This document shows, piece after piece, positions 1 to 6,535 of a DNA stretch of 7,276 nt. The DNA lies in contig JALZVZ010000341.1 in the NCBI GenBank assembly GCA_023299945.1, positions 1 to 7,276 on the forward strand. Reading direction: 5' to 3'. The stretch's first letter is position 1, and each line of letters begins with the position of its first letter. A model generated the notes under the pieces. That model saw only the letters and a program-made list of their open reading frames with translations, had not been told where the DNA came from and made no database searches. Both the position numbers and the translations under genes were made by a program. The DNA is from Altererythrobacter sp. (GTDB taxonomy: Bacteria > Pseudomonadota > Alphaproteobacteria > Sphingomonadales > Sphingomonadaceae).

Positions 1-121
1 TTCCAACTGAGCAAAAGCCGATCATGATGCTTTTATAATGGCGTTATTGGTCTGTTGCTTTGTTGGAATAGCCTATGTAAACACCAAAAATGCCTAACTA
101 AGCCGTGCTGAGTTATGTAAA

Positions 122-147
122 GCCAAAAATTATGCATAAAAATTGGC
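122..147. repeat. Imperfect dyad upstream of the grpE promoter
   Basis: Two 13-bp arms match at 10 of 13 positions when one is reverse-complemented. The outer GCCAA/TTGGC is perfect and the centre is the palindrome TTATGCATAA (130-139). It lies just upstream of the -35 element of the heat-shock promoter, so it could be an operator, an AT-rich upstream element, or chance. No known operator is recognised. Confidence 0.3.
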
Positions 148-154
148 ATAAACC

Positions 155-182
155 CTTGAACCTATTGATTCTATCCCCATAA
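155..182 (+). promoter_or_regulatory. Sigma-32 (RpoH) heat-shock promoter for grpE-dnaK
   Basis: A -35 element CTTGAAC (155-161) and a -10 element CCCCATAA (175-182) are separated by exactly 13 bp. This closely matches the RpoH consensus CTTGAAA-N13/14-CCCCATnT. Transcription would start near 188-192, leaving a leader of about 25-30 nt before the grpE ATG. The location upstream of the chaperone genes fits the known regulation of this regulon. Confidence 0.88.
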
Positions 183-217
183 TTCACGCATTCGATTTTT
201 GACTTAACTTTAGATAG

Positions 218-781
218 ATGACTGATCAAGAAAACCAAGAGTTACCTGAAGAAAACCAAGACGACACACCGATTGATGTGGCGCCTGAAGGTGATGTAGA
301 CCAGCAAACGACTGATGTGGCGTCTGAGCTAGAAGCCGCTCAAGAAGAAATCGTTAAACTCAAAGACGCGTTTCTTCGAGCTAAAGCTGAAGAAGATAAC
401 GTTCGCCGTCGCGCCGAGAAAGAAGTCGCTAACGGCCGCAAGTTTGCCGTTGAAGGTTTTGCTAAGGAGATGGTAAACGTCTTTGATAGCTTAAAGTTAG
501 CCTCCGCGGTTGAAATCGCCGATGACGCCGACGACGCCGTTAAAAGCATACATGAAGGCGTTGGCATCACATTGAAGCAACTGCAGTCTGGCTTTGCTAA
601 GTACTCGTTAACTGAAATCGCGCCAGAAGTGGGTGACAAGCTTGATCCCAATCTTCACCAAGCAATGACGATGGTTGAGTCTGCTGATGTTGACCCAGGC
701 TGTGTATTGAACGTGATTCAAGCCGGTTTTCAGCTTCATGACCGCCTTTTGCGCCCGGCGATGGTCGTTGTCGCAAAGTAA
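218..781 (+). CDS. grpE: GrpE, nucleotide exchange factor for DnaK
   Basis: GrpE is a cytoplasmic co-chaperone that releases ADP from DnaK so that ATP can rebind and substrate is freed. The 187-residue product has a disordered, very acidic N-terminus (about 1-35). A long charged helix suited to the coiled-coil dimer stalk follows (about 36-90), then the C-terminal beta domain. The GrpE family signature is visible there, from LDPNLHQAM (142-150) to AGFQLHDRLLRPAMVVV (169-185). The length is normal for proteobacterial GrpE. The start is fixed by an in-frame TAG directly before the ATG (215-217). No clear Shine-Dalgarno sequence precedes it, which is unusual for a highly expressed gene. It is the first gene after the heat-shock promoter and lies 110 bp before dnaK. 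Confidence 0.97.
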   Translation: MTDQENQELPEENQDDTPIDVAPEGDVDQQTTDVASELEAAQEEIVKLKDAFLRAKAEEDNVRRRAEKEVANGRKFAVEGFAKEMVNVFDSLKLASAVEIADDADDAVKSIHEGVGITLKQLQSGFAKYSLTEIAPEVGDKLDPNLHQAMTMVESADVDPGCVLNVIQAGFQLHDRLLRPAMVVVAK

Positions 782-804
782 TTAGCTAAAATAGCGCTTT
801 TTAT

Positions 805-829
805 AACACTTGGACACGTTTCAAGTGTT
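805..829 (+). other. Hairpin in the grpE-dnaK intergenic region
   Basis: Perfect 8-bp arms AACACTTG (805-812) and CAAGTGTT (822-829) flank a 9-nt loop. No T-run follows, so it is not a standard intrinsic terminator. It could act as an mRNA processing or stability element that sets the GrpE:DnaK ratio. The right arm overlaps the start of the candidate second heat-shock promoter. Confidence 0.45.
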
Positions 830-854
830 GAATTACCAAATACAAGCCCCAAAA
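827..854 (+). promoter_or_regulatory. Candidate second sigma-32-like promoter for dnaK
   Basis: GTTGAAT (827-833) resembles the RpoH -35 CTTGAAA, and CCCCAAAA (847-854) resembles the -10 CCCCATnT. The spacer (834-846) is exactly 13 bp. The match is weaker than at 155-182, but the spacing and the position are right: a start near 861 would give a leader of about 30 nt before dnaK. Confidence 0.45.
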
Positions 855-891
855 AAAGGGCAAGCAACAAAATTAATTGAGGAAACACATC

Positions 892-2817
892 ATGGGCAAA
901 ATTATTGGAATCGATTTAGGGACCACTAACTCTTGCGTAGCCGTAATGGACGGTGACAAGCCACGCGTTATAGAAAACAGCGAGGGCGATCGCACAACAC
1001 CATCATACGTCGCGTTTGCTGACGATGGCGAAGTGTTGGTAGGCCAACCCGCAAAACGTCAATCGGTAACCAATCCAACGAATACGCTGTACGCCGTAAA
1101 ACGTTTGATTGGCCGTAAGTTTGACGAGAAGGTTGTTCAACGTGATAAAGACTTGATGCCTTACAAAATCGTTAAAGCTAAAAACGGTGACGCTTGGGTT
1201 GTGGCGAACGGCAAAGAGATGGCGGCGCCTGAAGTAGCGGCACGTATCTTGCAAAAAATGAAATCCACTGCGGAAGAATTTCTAGGTGAAGAAGTTACTG
1301 AAGCGGTAGTTACCGTACCAGCCTATTTTAACGATGCTCAGCGTCAAGCGACTAAAGATGCCGGTAAAATTGCAGGCCTAGACGTAAAACGTATCATCAA
1401 CGAGCCAACAGCGGCGGCACTTGCTTATGGCATGGACCAAAAAGCAGGTGATCGTAAACTCGCGGTTTATGACCTTGGCGGCGGTACATTCGACGTATCA
1501 ATCATCGAAATTGCTGACATCGACGGCGAGCATCAATTTGAAGTGTTGTCGACTAACGGTGACACCTTCCTTGGTGGTGAAGATTTTGATAACCGCATCA
1601 TTCAATACCTGGCTGACGAGTTCAAGAAAGACCAAAACATTGATTTGAAGGGCGATCCTCTAGCGATGCAACGTCTGAAAGACGCGGCAGAGAAAGCCAA
1701 AATTGAACTTTCTGCAAGCTCACAAACTGAAATCAACTTGCCGTACATCACGGCTGATGCGACCGGCCCTAAGCACTTAGTGTTGAAGCTGTCTCGTGCC
1801 AAGTTAGAATCATTGGTAGCCGATCTTGTTACTCGCACAATCGACCCATGTAAAACAGCGCTTAAAGATGCTGGTTTGTCGGCAAGTGACATCGACGATG
1901 TGATTCTTGTTGGTGGCCAAACGCGCATGCCTAAAGTACAAGAAGAAGTGCAAGCGTTCTTTGGTAAAGAAGCTAGGCGCGACGTAAACCCTGATGAAGC
2001 GGTAGCCATGGGCGCGGCAATTCAAGGTGGCGTGCTAGGCGGCGACGTGAAAGACGTACTACTGCTAGACGTAACCCCATTGACTCTTGGTATTGAAACC
2101 ATGGGTGGCGTGCGCACCGCATTGATCGACAAAAACACAACTATCCCGACCAATGCGAGCCAAGTGTTCTCAACCGCTGAAGATAACCAAAGTGCGGTAA
2201 CCATTCACGTACTTCAAGGTGAACGTGAAATGGCCGCCGGCAATAAGTCACTAGGTCGTTTTGACTTAACTGACATTCCGCCAGCACAACGCGGCACGCC
2301 GCAAGTTGAAGTGACATTCGATATTGATGCTAACGGCATTATGCATGTTTCGGCTAAAGATAAAGCGACTGGCAAAGAAAACAAGATTGTCATTAAATCA
2401 AGCTCAGGCTTGAGCGATGAAGAGATTGAAGCCATGGTTGCTGATGCCGAAGCTCACGCTGAGGAAGATGCCAAAGCAAAAGGTCTAGTTGAAGCTAAGA
2501 ATCAAGCTGAATCAATGGTTAATGGCGTTACTAAAACTATGGCTGATGCCGGCGAAAACTTGGATGACGCTGAAAAAACAGCCATCGAAGCGGCCATTGC
2601 TGACGTCGAAGAAGCCGTGAAAGGCGACGATGTTGACGACATCAATGCAAAGGTTGAGACATTAATGCAAGCAAGCCACAAGCTCGCTGAGCAAATGTAC
2701 GCTGGAGCAGAAGGTGCAGAAGGTGGGGCGGCTCAAGAAGAAGCACCACAAGACGACAACGTAGTTGATGCCGAATTCGAAGAAGTAAACGACGAAGACG
2801 ACAGCAAAAAAGCTTAA
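892..2817 (+). CDS. dnaK: DnaK, Hsp70 molecular chaperone
   Basis: This is the cytoplasmic ATP-driven chaperone that binds exposed hydrophobic peptides and works with DnaJ and GrpE. The 641-residue product is full length. The nucleotide-binding domain starts [10 protein letters not shown] (6-15), with [13 protein letters not shown] from 142 and the phosphate-binding DLGGGTFD at 194-201, the same register as E. coli DnaK. The conserved interdomain linker VLLLDVTPL is at 389-397. The substrate-binding beta domain and helical lid follow. The tail carries the EFEEV motif and, unlike E. coli, runs on through an extra acidic/lysine stretch (EDDSKKA). The ATG at 892 is preceded by TGAGGA (878-883) at good spacing. 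An in-frame TTG at 877 overlaps this ribosome-binding site and would add five residues, so I reject it. Confidence 0.98.
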   Translation: MGKIIGIDLGTTNSCVAVMDGDKPRVIENSEGDRTTPSYVAFADDGEVLVGQPAKRQSVTNPTNTLYAVKRLIGRKFDEKVVQRDKDLMPYKIVKAKNGDAWVVANGKEMAAPEVAARILQKMKSTAEEFLGEEVTEAVVTVPAYFNDAQRQATKDAGKIAGLDVKRIINEPTAAALAYGMDQKAGDRKLAVYDLGGGTFDVSIIEIADIDGEHQFEVLSTNGDTFLGGEDFDNRIIQYLADEFKKDQNIDLKGDPLAMQRLKDAAEKAKIELSASSQTEINLPYITADATGPKHLVLKLSRAKLESLVADLVTRTIDPCKTALKDAGLSASDIDDVILVGGQTRMPKVQEEVQAFFGKEARRDVNPDEAVAMGAAIQGGVLGGDVKDVLLLDVTPLTLGIETMGGVRTALIDKNTTIPTNASQVFSTAEDNQSAVTIHVLQGEREMAAGNKSLGRFDLTDIPPAQRGTPQVEVTFDIDANGIMHVSAKDKATGKENKIVIKSSSGLSDEEIEAMVADAEAHAEEDAKAKGLVEAKNQAESMVNGVTKTMADAGENLDDAEKTAIEAAIADVEEAVKGDDVDDINAKVETLMQASHKLAEQMYAGAEGAEGGAAQEEAPQDDNVVDAEFEEVNDEDDSKKA

Positions 2818-2832
2818 TCGACAATGCCTAAT

Positions 2833-2866
2833 AAAAGCCCGTACTTGATTAAGTGCGGGCTTTTTT
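2833..2866 (+). terminator. Intrinsic terminator after dnaK
   Basis: A 10-bp GC-rich stem (2837-2846 with 2851-2860, one G-T wobble) with the tetraloop GATT is followed by six T residues (2861-2866). An A-run (2833-2836) precedes it, so it may also work weakly on the minus strand. It sits between dnaK and dnaJ. DnaJ expression therefore depends on read-through or on a promoter of its own. Confidence 0.9.
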
Positions 2867-2917
2867 ATGAACGCATATCGTGGTTGATAGACAGAAAAAG
2901 TAATTGAGATTTAAACC

Positions 2918-4060
2918 ATGTCAAAACGTGATTATTACGAAGTTCTTGGTGTAGAGCGTTCTGCTAATGAAGCAGAATTAAAGAAGGCTTATCGTCGTCT
3001 AGCGATGAAGCACCACCCAGACCGTAACCCCGACGACGAGGCAGCCGAGGCTAAATTTAAAGAAGCCAAAGAAGCCCACGACATACTCTCTAACGCCGAA
3101 AAGAAAGCGGCCTATGATCAGTTTGGTCATGCCGCGTTTGAAGGTGGTATGGGCGGCGGTGGCGGCGGCCAAGGTGCCGGTGGCTTTGGTGACATTTTCG
3201 GTGATATGTTTGGCGATATATTTGGCGGTGCTCAAGGCGGCGGCGGTGGGCGACAACGTCAACGCAGGGGTGCTGACTTGCGCTACAACATGGAGCTCAG
3301 CCTTGAAGAGGCGGTGCGTGGTGTTGAAAAAAATATTACAGTGCCGCGCATGTCAGGCTGTAAAACATGCCATGGCTCAGGCGCAAAAGCCGGTAGCAAA
3401 CCTAAGCATTGTGGAACCTGTAATGGTCAAGGCCAAGTAAGAATTCAGCAAGGCTTTTTCTCGGTTCAACAAACCTGCCCGCAATGTCATGGTAATGGCA
3501 CGATTATTTCTGACCCATGCAATGATTGTCACGGAGAAGGGCGTGTTCGCGAGAACAAAAAGCTGTCGGTTAAGATACCAGCGGGTGTTGATGAAGGCGA
3601 TCAAATTCGCCTCTCAGGCGAAGGCGAAAACGCAGGTACCGGCGGTATTAACGGCGACCTATACGTTTCAGTGGTCTTAAAAGAACACCAAATTTTTACC
3701 CGTGAAGGGGTTGATTTACATTGCACTGTGCCGATCAGCTATTCGACTTTAGCGCTTGGTGGTGATTTAGAAGTACCAACCTTAGACGGTCGCGCTAAGT
3801 TGAAAATACCAGCCGGAACTCAGTCTGGTAAAATGTTTCGCTTACGCGGCAAGGGTGTTAAGAACGTTCGTAATGCCGGTTTTATCGGTGACCTATATTG
3901 TGAAGTATCGGTTGAAACACCGGTTCACTTGACCAAACGCCAGAAGGAACTCTTGCAAGAGTTGGATGAGTCAATTCATACCGGTGGCAGCAAACATAGC
4001 CCGCAAGAGAGCTCTTGGGCCGATAAAATAAAGTCATTCTTAGACGATATTGTTACCTAG
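2918..4060 (+). CDS. dnaJ: DnaJ, Hsp40 co-chaperone (type I)
   Basis: DnaJ delivers unfolded clients to DnaK and stimulates its ATPase. The 380-residue product has every type I feature. The J domain (1-70) carries HPD at 33-35. A glycine/phenylalanine-rich region (about 74-112) includes three near-tandem DIFG/DMFG units at 92-103. The zinc domain has four CxxCxGxG-type repeats, with cysteine pairs at 148/151, 165/168, 187/190 and 201/204. Two C-terminal beta domains for client binding follow. The second zinc repeat reads CGTCNGQG. A weak GAG (2906-2908) serves as ribosome-binding site. It lies 100 bp after dnaK, behind a strong terminator; I see no convincing promoter in 2867-2917. The stop is only 22 bp from the end of the convergent dehydratase gene. 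Confidence 0.97.
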   Translation: MSKRDYYEVLGVERSANEAELKKAYRRLAMKHHPDRNPDDEAAEAKFKEAKEAHDILSNAEKKAAYDQFGHAAFEGGMGGGGGGQGAGGFGDIFGDMFGDIFGGAQGGGGGRQRQRRGADLRYNMELSLEEAVRGVEKNITVPRMSGCKTCHGSGAKAGSKPKHCGTCNGQGQVRIQQGFFSVQQTCPQCHGNGTIISDPCNDCHGEGRVRENKKLSVKIPAGVDEGDQIRLSGEGENAGTGGINGDLYVSVVLKEHQIFTREGVDLHCTVPISYSTLALGGDLEVPTLDGRAKLKIPAGTQSGKMFRLRGKGVKNVRNAGFIGDLYCEVSVETPVHLTKRQKELLQELDESIHTGGSKHSPQESSWADKIKSFLDDIVT

Positions 4061-4082
4061 TTTTAAACAACGGGCCGAGTCA

Positions 4083-4430
4083 TCATGAGTTTGTCTGTGC
4101 GTCAATTTGCGCGGCACAGATAAACTCATTGATCGTTACCCCATTTACAGTGTGCGTTTTGTAGCAGACTTTACAGCGTTTATAGGTAACCAGTAAATCG
4201 GGGTGGTGATCTTGAGCCTCAGCAACCGAGGCAACGGCATTAACAAACTCGATTGTTCGGGCATAGGTGTCAAAATGAAAGGTTCTTGTTAAGACATTAT
4301 CATTCGCACAAAACTGCCATTGTGGTGTTAAACGCCTAACTTCTTCTATTTGCGACAAGTTCATTGCCCCTTCTTTTTCAGAAATCGCACGACACTGGCC
4401 GTTGAGTAGTGTATTGATATCTCCGTTCAT
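4083..4430 (-). CDS. phhB: Pterin-4a-carbinolamine dehydratase (PhhB/PCD family)
   Basis: Members of this family dehydrate 4a-hydroxytetrahydropterin, recycling the pterin cofactor of phenylalanine hydroxylase. Many bacteria carry one without that hydroxylase, so the true role here is open. The 115-residue product shows the family core: an N-terminal cysteine (C13), a conserved tryptophan (W38), F51-x-F53 in a beta strand, and the active-site EAQDHHPD (71-78). Y83 and the TH pair at 92-93 follow. The N-terminus aligns over the family's usual length, which supports the ATG at 4430 over the internal ATG (M23). The gene is convergent with dnaJ and divergent from orn. Its last codons lie inside a long inverted repeat, so the C-terminal residues after ID are probably not conserved. 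Confidence 0.9.
   Translation of the reverse strand: MNGDINTLLNGQCRAISEKEGAMNLSQIEEVRRLTPQWQFCANDNVLTRTFHFDTYARTIEFVNAVASVAEAQDHHPDLLVTYKRCKVCYKTHTVNGVTINEFICAAQIDAQTNS
4085..4129. repeat. Long inverted repeat at the dnaJ/phhB convergent junction
   Basis: The arms 4085-4100 and 4114-4129 are 16 bp each and match at 15 of 16 positions; the one mismatch is a G-T wobble. They flank a 13-nt spacer. The repeat covers the last codons of the dehydratase gene and begins 24 bp after the dnaJ stop. It could end transcription from both sides or protect the dnaJ mRNA 3' end, although neither side has a T-run. No clear separate terminator for dnaJ is visible. Confidence 0.75.
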
Positions 4431-4459
4431 AGTATTCTCACTCTTTGAAATATTTCTAA

Positions 4460-4468
4460 ACTATACCA
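4460..4468 (-). promoter_or_regulatory. Candidate extended -10 promoter for phhB
   Basis: On the minus strand TGG is followed directly by TATAGT, an extended -10 (TGnTATAAT-like) element with no good -35. A start near 4453 would give a leader of about 22 nt. It lies in the 66-bp divergent region shared with orn. Confidence 0.4.
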
Positions 4469-4482
4469 CTGTTTTAGGCAGT

Positions 4483-4489
4483 AAGGAGA
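4483..4489 (+). promoter_or_regulatory. Ribosome-binding site fixing the GTG start of orn
   Basis: AAGGAGA is a near-perfect Shine-Dalgarno sequence, 7 nt before GTG at 4497. It decides the start of the oligoribonuclease, since no ATG is suitably placed. Confidence 0.85.
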
Positions 4490-4496
4490 ACGGCCA

Positions 4497-5072
4497 GTGC
4501 CACCACATCATAACGCCTGGGTCTGGATGGACCTTGAAATGACTGGTTTAGACCCAGAAAAAGATCGCATCATAGAGATGGCCACTATCATCACCGACGG
4601 TGATTTGAGAACCATCGCTGAAGGCCCGGTTATTGCGATTCATCAGCCTCAAGAATTAATTGACGGCATGGACGAATGGAATACCCGCACACACAATAAA
4701 ACCGGTTTAGTGAATCGAGTGAAAGTATCGCGAGTTACTGAGCGGCAAGCTGAGATCGAAACACTCGACTTTATTCAGCGCCATACACTCAACAACAGGG
4801 CGCCATTGTGCGGCAATAGCATCTGCCAAGATCGCCGTTTTTTATACAAGTACATGCCGGAGTTAAGCGAATGGCTGCACTACCGTAATATCGATGTGAG
4901 CTCCTTTAAAGAGGTTGCGCGCCAATGGTCGCCGAGCATTTTGCCTGGGCTTAAAAAACGCGCCACGCACAAAGCCTTAGACGATATTAAAGAGTCGATT
5001 GAAGAGCTTCGTTATTATAAAGAAAACCTCATTCACTCTGATACCTATGATGAATATGAGTACGATGACTAA
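4497..5072 (+). CDS. orn: Oligoribonuclease (3'-5' exoribonuclease, DEDDh)
   Basis: Orn degrades 2-5 nt RNA fragments, the last step of mRNA turnover, and cleaves pGpG from cyclic-di-GMP breakdown. The 191-residue product has all DEDDh residues in E. coli register: D12 and E14 in WMDLEMTGL, D112 in NSICQDRRF, and H158 and D163 in THKALDD. The GTG start is supported by its strong ribosome-binding site and by this residue numbering. The protein ends in an acidic, tyrosine-rich tail (SDTYDEYEYDD, 181-191) that E. coli Orn lacks. A convincing promoter is not visible in the 66-bp divergent region. The gene marks the border between the housekeeping half and the accessory cassettes. Confidence 0.96.
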   Translation: MPPHHNAWVWMDLEMTGLDPEKDRIIEMATIITDGDLRTIAEGPVIAIHQPQELIDGMDEWNTRTHNKTGLVNRVKVSRVTERQAEIETLDFIQRHTLNNRAPLCGNSICQDRRFLYKYMPELSEWLHYRNIDVSSFKEVARQWSPSILPGLKKRATHKALDDIKESIEELRYYKENLIHSDTYDEYEYDD

Positions 5073-5089
5073 TTTGATCGTATTGCTTG

Positions 5090-5128
5090 ATTGATCGTAG
5101 ACGGCTTCAATGCTGAAAAGCGATCAAT
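5090..5128. repeat. Inverted repeat downstream of orn
   Basis: Perfect 8-bp arms ATTGATCG (5090-5097) and CGATCAAT (5121-5128) enclose 23 nt. No T-run follows. It may be a weak 3' hairpin of the orn transcript or the remnant of the last recombination site of the cassette array. The rest of 5073-5190 holds no gene that I can see. Confidence 0.4.
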
Positions 5129-5158
5129 GATGCGTGTCGTTATATGCCTGAGCGGGGT

Positions 5159-5185
5159 TAAAACGCGACTTGGTGCTTGTCGCGT
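5159..5185 (-). terminator. Possible terminator after the HPt-like gene
   Basis: Perfect 7-bp arms ACGCGAC (5163-5169) and GTCGCGT (5179-5185) enclose a 9-nt loop. Read on the minus strand, the stem runs into TTTTAA, a short T-tract. It lies 6 nt after the stop codon of the 93-residue gene, so it could terminate the whole leftward cassette transcript. Confidence 0.4.
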
Positions 5186-5190
5186 AATCA

Positions 5191-5472
5191 TCAAGCCAGG
5201 TCACTCGAGTTTTTTAAAGCGTTATGTATAAGAGAATTAGCCTCAGCAATAAACCTTTTCACATCCAAGCTATTAATTTGATCACTAAGCTGAATAGACT
5301 TAGATAGTTCTACACCCATTACATGCATCGTTTCGAGGCCTACAAGTTTAGCTGATCGCGAAATACTTCTTATATATCGGAGCGCTTCCTCAGTCTCAGT
5401 AATTTGTTCTAATTCCTTTAGGTCTTCCTGAACCGCCTCGGAAAAAGCTAATAGTATTTCTCTATCAATCAT
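5191..5472 (-). CDS. Small HPt-like helical protein lacking the phospho-histidine
   Basis: The product has 93 residues, is all-helical in appearance, and has no signal or membrane segment. It resembles a histidine phosphotransfer domain such as CheA P1. The first helix is LLAFSEAVQEDLKELE (7-22). The next region, RSISRSAKLVGL (35-46), lines up with the HPt core H-S-x-K-G-x-A-x-x-x-G-L. Arginine 35 sits where the phosphorylated histidine should be, and S38 and R39 replace the usual K and G. If the fold is right, it cannot accept phosphate there and might act as a decoy or binding partner in a two-component pathway. That is inference from eye alignment. It follows a degraded attC-like site and is the last cassette before orn. 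AAAGG lies about a dozen nt before the ATG. Confidence 0.6.
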   Translation of the reverse strand: MIDREILLAFSEAVQEDLKELEQITETEEALRYIRSISRSAKLVGLETMHVMGVELSKSIQLSDQINSLDVKRFIAEANSLIHNALKNSSDLA

Positions 5473-5476
5473 AGGC

Positions 5477-5557
5477 GCTTAAGGCCTTTGCAAGGCTAGG
5501 GTGTTTTCTGCGCCACCTAATACACGCAGTGCGCAGAAGTTTTTGATTTTGTTAGTT
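5477..5557 (-). repeat. Degenerate attC-like site
   Basis: On the minus strand it begins with AACTAAC, overlapping the TAA of the 105-residue gene. It contains a perfect 8-bp stem (5506-5513 with 5531-5538, GCGCAGAA/TTCTGCGC) and ends with CTTAAGC, one base from the core form GTTAAGC. Size (81 bp) and position between gene stop and next gene start fit an attC. The inner L arms do not pair well, so it is probably decayed. Confidence 0.45.
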
Positions 5558-5869
5558 GTCATTTTCTTGCAAGCTAATGGCTATTGCGTTCTCGTGTTTC
5601 AAGAAATCACTAAAGCTCCCATGAAACTCTACGCTTGGGTATTCATCGTTTATCTCAGGCCCACCGCGTAACGTTAGGTGTACCACAGTAAATAGATCAC
5701 GATTATCTAAATGCTTGCATAGAATATCATCAGTCCATTCATGACGAGCCACCACTTCAACTTCCTTATCGTAGATCAAATGACCAGGGATCACTTCCAA
5801 TACAAGCTCAATTTTTAGCTCGCCAGATTCTTGTAAGTTTGTTGAAAGCCATTGCTTAGGTAAATTCAT
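5552..5869 (-). CDS. Hypothetical cassette protein, 105 residues
   Basis: I do not recognise this protein. It is soluble-looking, with no signal peptide, membrane segment or cysteine pair. It has a beta-rich pattern of alternating hydrophobic strands, for example LKIELVLEVIPGHLIYD (18-34), a WTDDILCKHLDNRDLF stretch (45-60), and an acidic end. The ATG at 5869 has only a weak GAG upstream. The gene sits between two attC-like sequences with the same orientation and tight spacing as its neighbours, which suggests a single-gene integron cassette. Its reading frame is intact, and the low-GC composition matches the rest of the right half. Confidence 0.65.
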   Translation of the reverse strand: MNLPKQWLSTNLQESGELKIELVLEVIPGHLIYDKEVEVVARHEWTDDILCKHLDNRDLFTVVHLTLRGGPEINDEYPSVEFHGSFSDFLKHENAIAISLQENDN

Positions 5870-5939
5870 GATTCTCGATTAGTACATATTGCGGCCACAA
5901 AATGGGCGCGGTGAATGTGAGCTTTGGTTTCCGTTAGAT
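5870..5939 (-). repeat. Possible degraded attC-like spacer
   Basis: The minus strand reads ATCTAAC at the stop codon of the M50 gene, like an attC R'' box; it matches five of six bases of the complement of this cassette's own start (TTAGGC). AACCAAA follows, as in the neighbouring attC at 6461-6534. The far side has no good GTTRRRY box; GCAATATG may be a decayed one. Pairing of the arms is poor. Confidence 0.3.
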
Positions 5940-6452
5940 TTTATATAGTTTTTGCTTAAGTAGCTGATACATTTTGTCCCCATCACTCCCCCCTGAAGGA
6001 ATCAAATTAATGATGAACATCAAAACATTTACAAATGTAAATACTAATATGAAGTAATTTCCAGCATTACTTTCAGGGTTACCAAATATGGTAACCCATA
6101 GTATTGTCATACCAAATAACAAAATTTGAGCAATCAAACCACCAGCATAAAACAAAAGTTTTGATGAATTTTTCTCAGGTTCATCAGCGAAACACCAACC
6201 ACCGACGCCAGTTACAAGGACACTGTATATCCTAGATGATACGAATAAAGCGGCCAACGCATGCCCTAATTCATGGATGATAATTAGCGCCACATAAGCC
6301 GTAACTAAGCTTAAAATACCTATCGGATCTTTAACGCTAAAAAAAAACGCAAAGAAAATTCCACCTATTGGAAATGTCCAATGTATGTAGATGGGAATTT
6401 TCAGTAAGTGAAACGAAAAAAGGTAGCCGCTGCTTGGAAGATAAGGCTTCAT
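5934..6452 (-). CDS. M50-type membrane metalloprotease (site-2 protease-like)
   Basis: The product is a polytopic inner-membrane protein of 172 residues. The zinc-binding HELGH motif (60-64) lies in a membrane helix, as in site-2 proteases that cut proteins within the membrane. The second metal-site motif is N149-L-I-P152-S-G-G-S-D157-G, corresponding to NxxPxxxxDG, in the last hydrophobic segment. Hydrophobic segments lie near 26-40, 46-70, 99-123 and 133-151. No PDZ or CBS domain is present, so this is a minimal catalytic core. The frame stays open upstream to a TTG at 6476, but that codon lies in the attC site. I therefore choose the ATG at 6452, nine bases inside the cassette boundary. 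No clear ribosome-binding site precedes it. The substrate is unknown; a single-gene cassette offers no partner. Confidence 0.82.
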   Translation of the reverse strand: MKPYLPSSGYLFSFHLLKIPIYIHWTFPIGGIFFAFFFSVKDPIGILSLVTAYVALIIIHELGHALAALFVSSRIYSVLVTGVGGWCFADEPEKNSSKLLFYAGGLIAQILLFGMTILWVTIFGNPESNAGNYFILVFTFVNVLMFIINLIPSGGSDGDKMYQLLKQKLYKI

Positions 6453-6460
6453 GGCAGTAA

Positions 6461-6534
6461 GCCTAATGCCAACCAAAGGCGCGCGCGTTTTCTGCGCGTC
6501 CCGCCGTAGGCATACTTTTGGTTCTTGTTATGAG
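6461..6534 (-). repeat. attC: Integron attC site with variant crossover base
   Basis: Read on the minus strand, CTCATAAC (6527-6534) is the R'' box, just after the lipoprotein stop. AACCAAAAG (6515-6523) pairs with CTTTGGTT (6471-6478) as L''/L', leaving one unpaired A. A GC-rich stem-loop forms the variable region, and the site ends ATTAGGC (6461-6467). The R' box would normally read GTTAGGC, so the base at the crossover is A instead of G. Its R'' box matches the start of its own cassette (TTATGAG at the 6799-6872 site), as expected for a circularised cassette. Confidence 0.75.
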
Positions 6535-6535
6535 T

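Noticed and set aside
1..25. Divergent gene beginning at ATG 25 on the minus strand
   Set aside because: Only eight codons are visible, with no ribosome-binding site and no recognisable start such as that of RecN. The stretch 1-217 otherwise shows no gene.
34..39. TATAAT on the plus strand as a sigma-70 promoter for grpE
   Set aside because: No -35 hexamer lies at suitable spacing, and the heat-shock promoter at 155-182 explains expression.
846..861. GCCC/GGGC hairpin before dnaK as a terminator
   Set aside because: The stem is only 4 bp and no T-run follows; the CCCC is better explained as a promoter -10.
877..891. In-frame TTG start giving DnaK five extra residues
   Set aside because: It overlaps the ribosome-binding site TGAGGA, and the ATG at 892 gives the canonical [10 protein letters not shown] start and E. 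coli residue numbering.
1602..2009. Antisense open frames inside dnaK and dnaJ
   Set aside because: They mirror the codon pattern of highly biased genes on the other strand and match no family.
5090..5160. A further attC at the far end of the array
   Set aside because: ATATAAC and the ATTGATCG arms look suggestive on the minus strand, but no GTTRRRY-like second box exists. I keep it only as an inverted repeat.
6453..6476. Upstream TTG start for the M50 gene
   Set aside because: The eight extra codons lie within the attC site and cassette edge, so they would change with each recombination; the ATG at 6452 is a better start.
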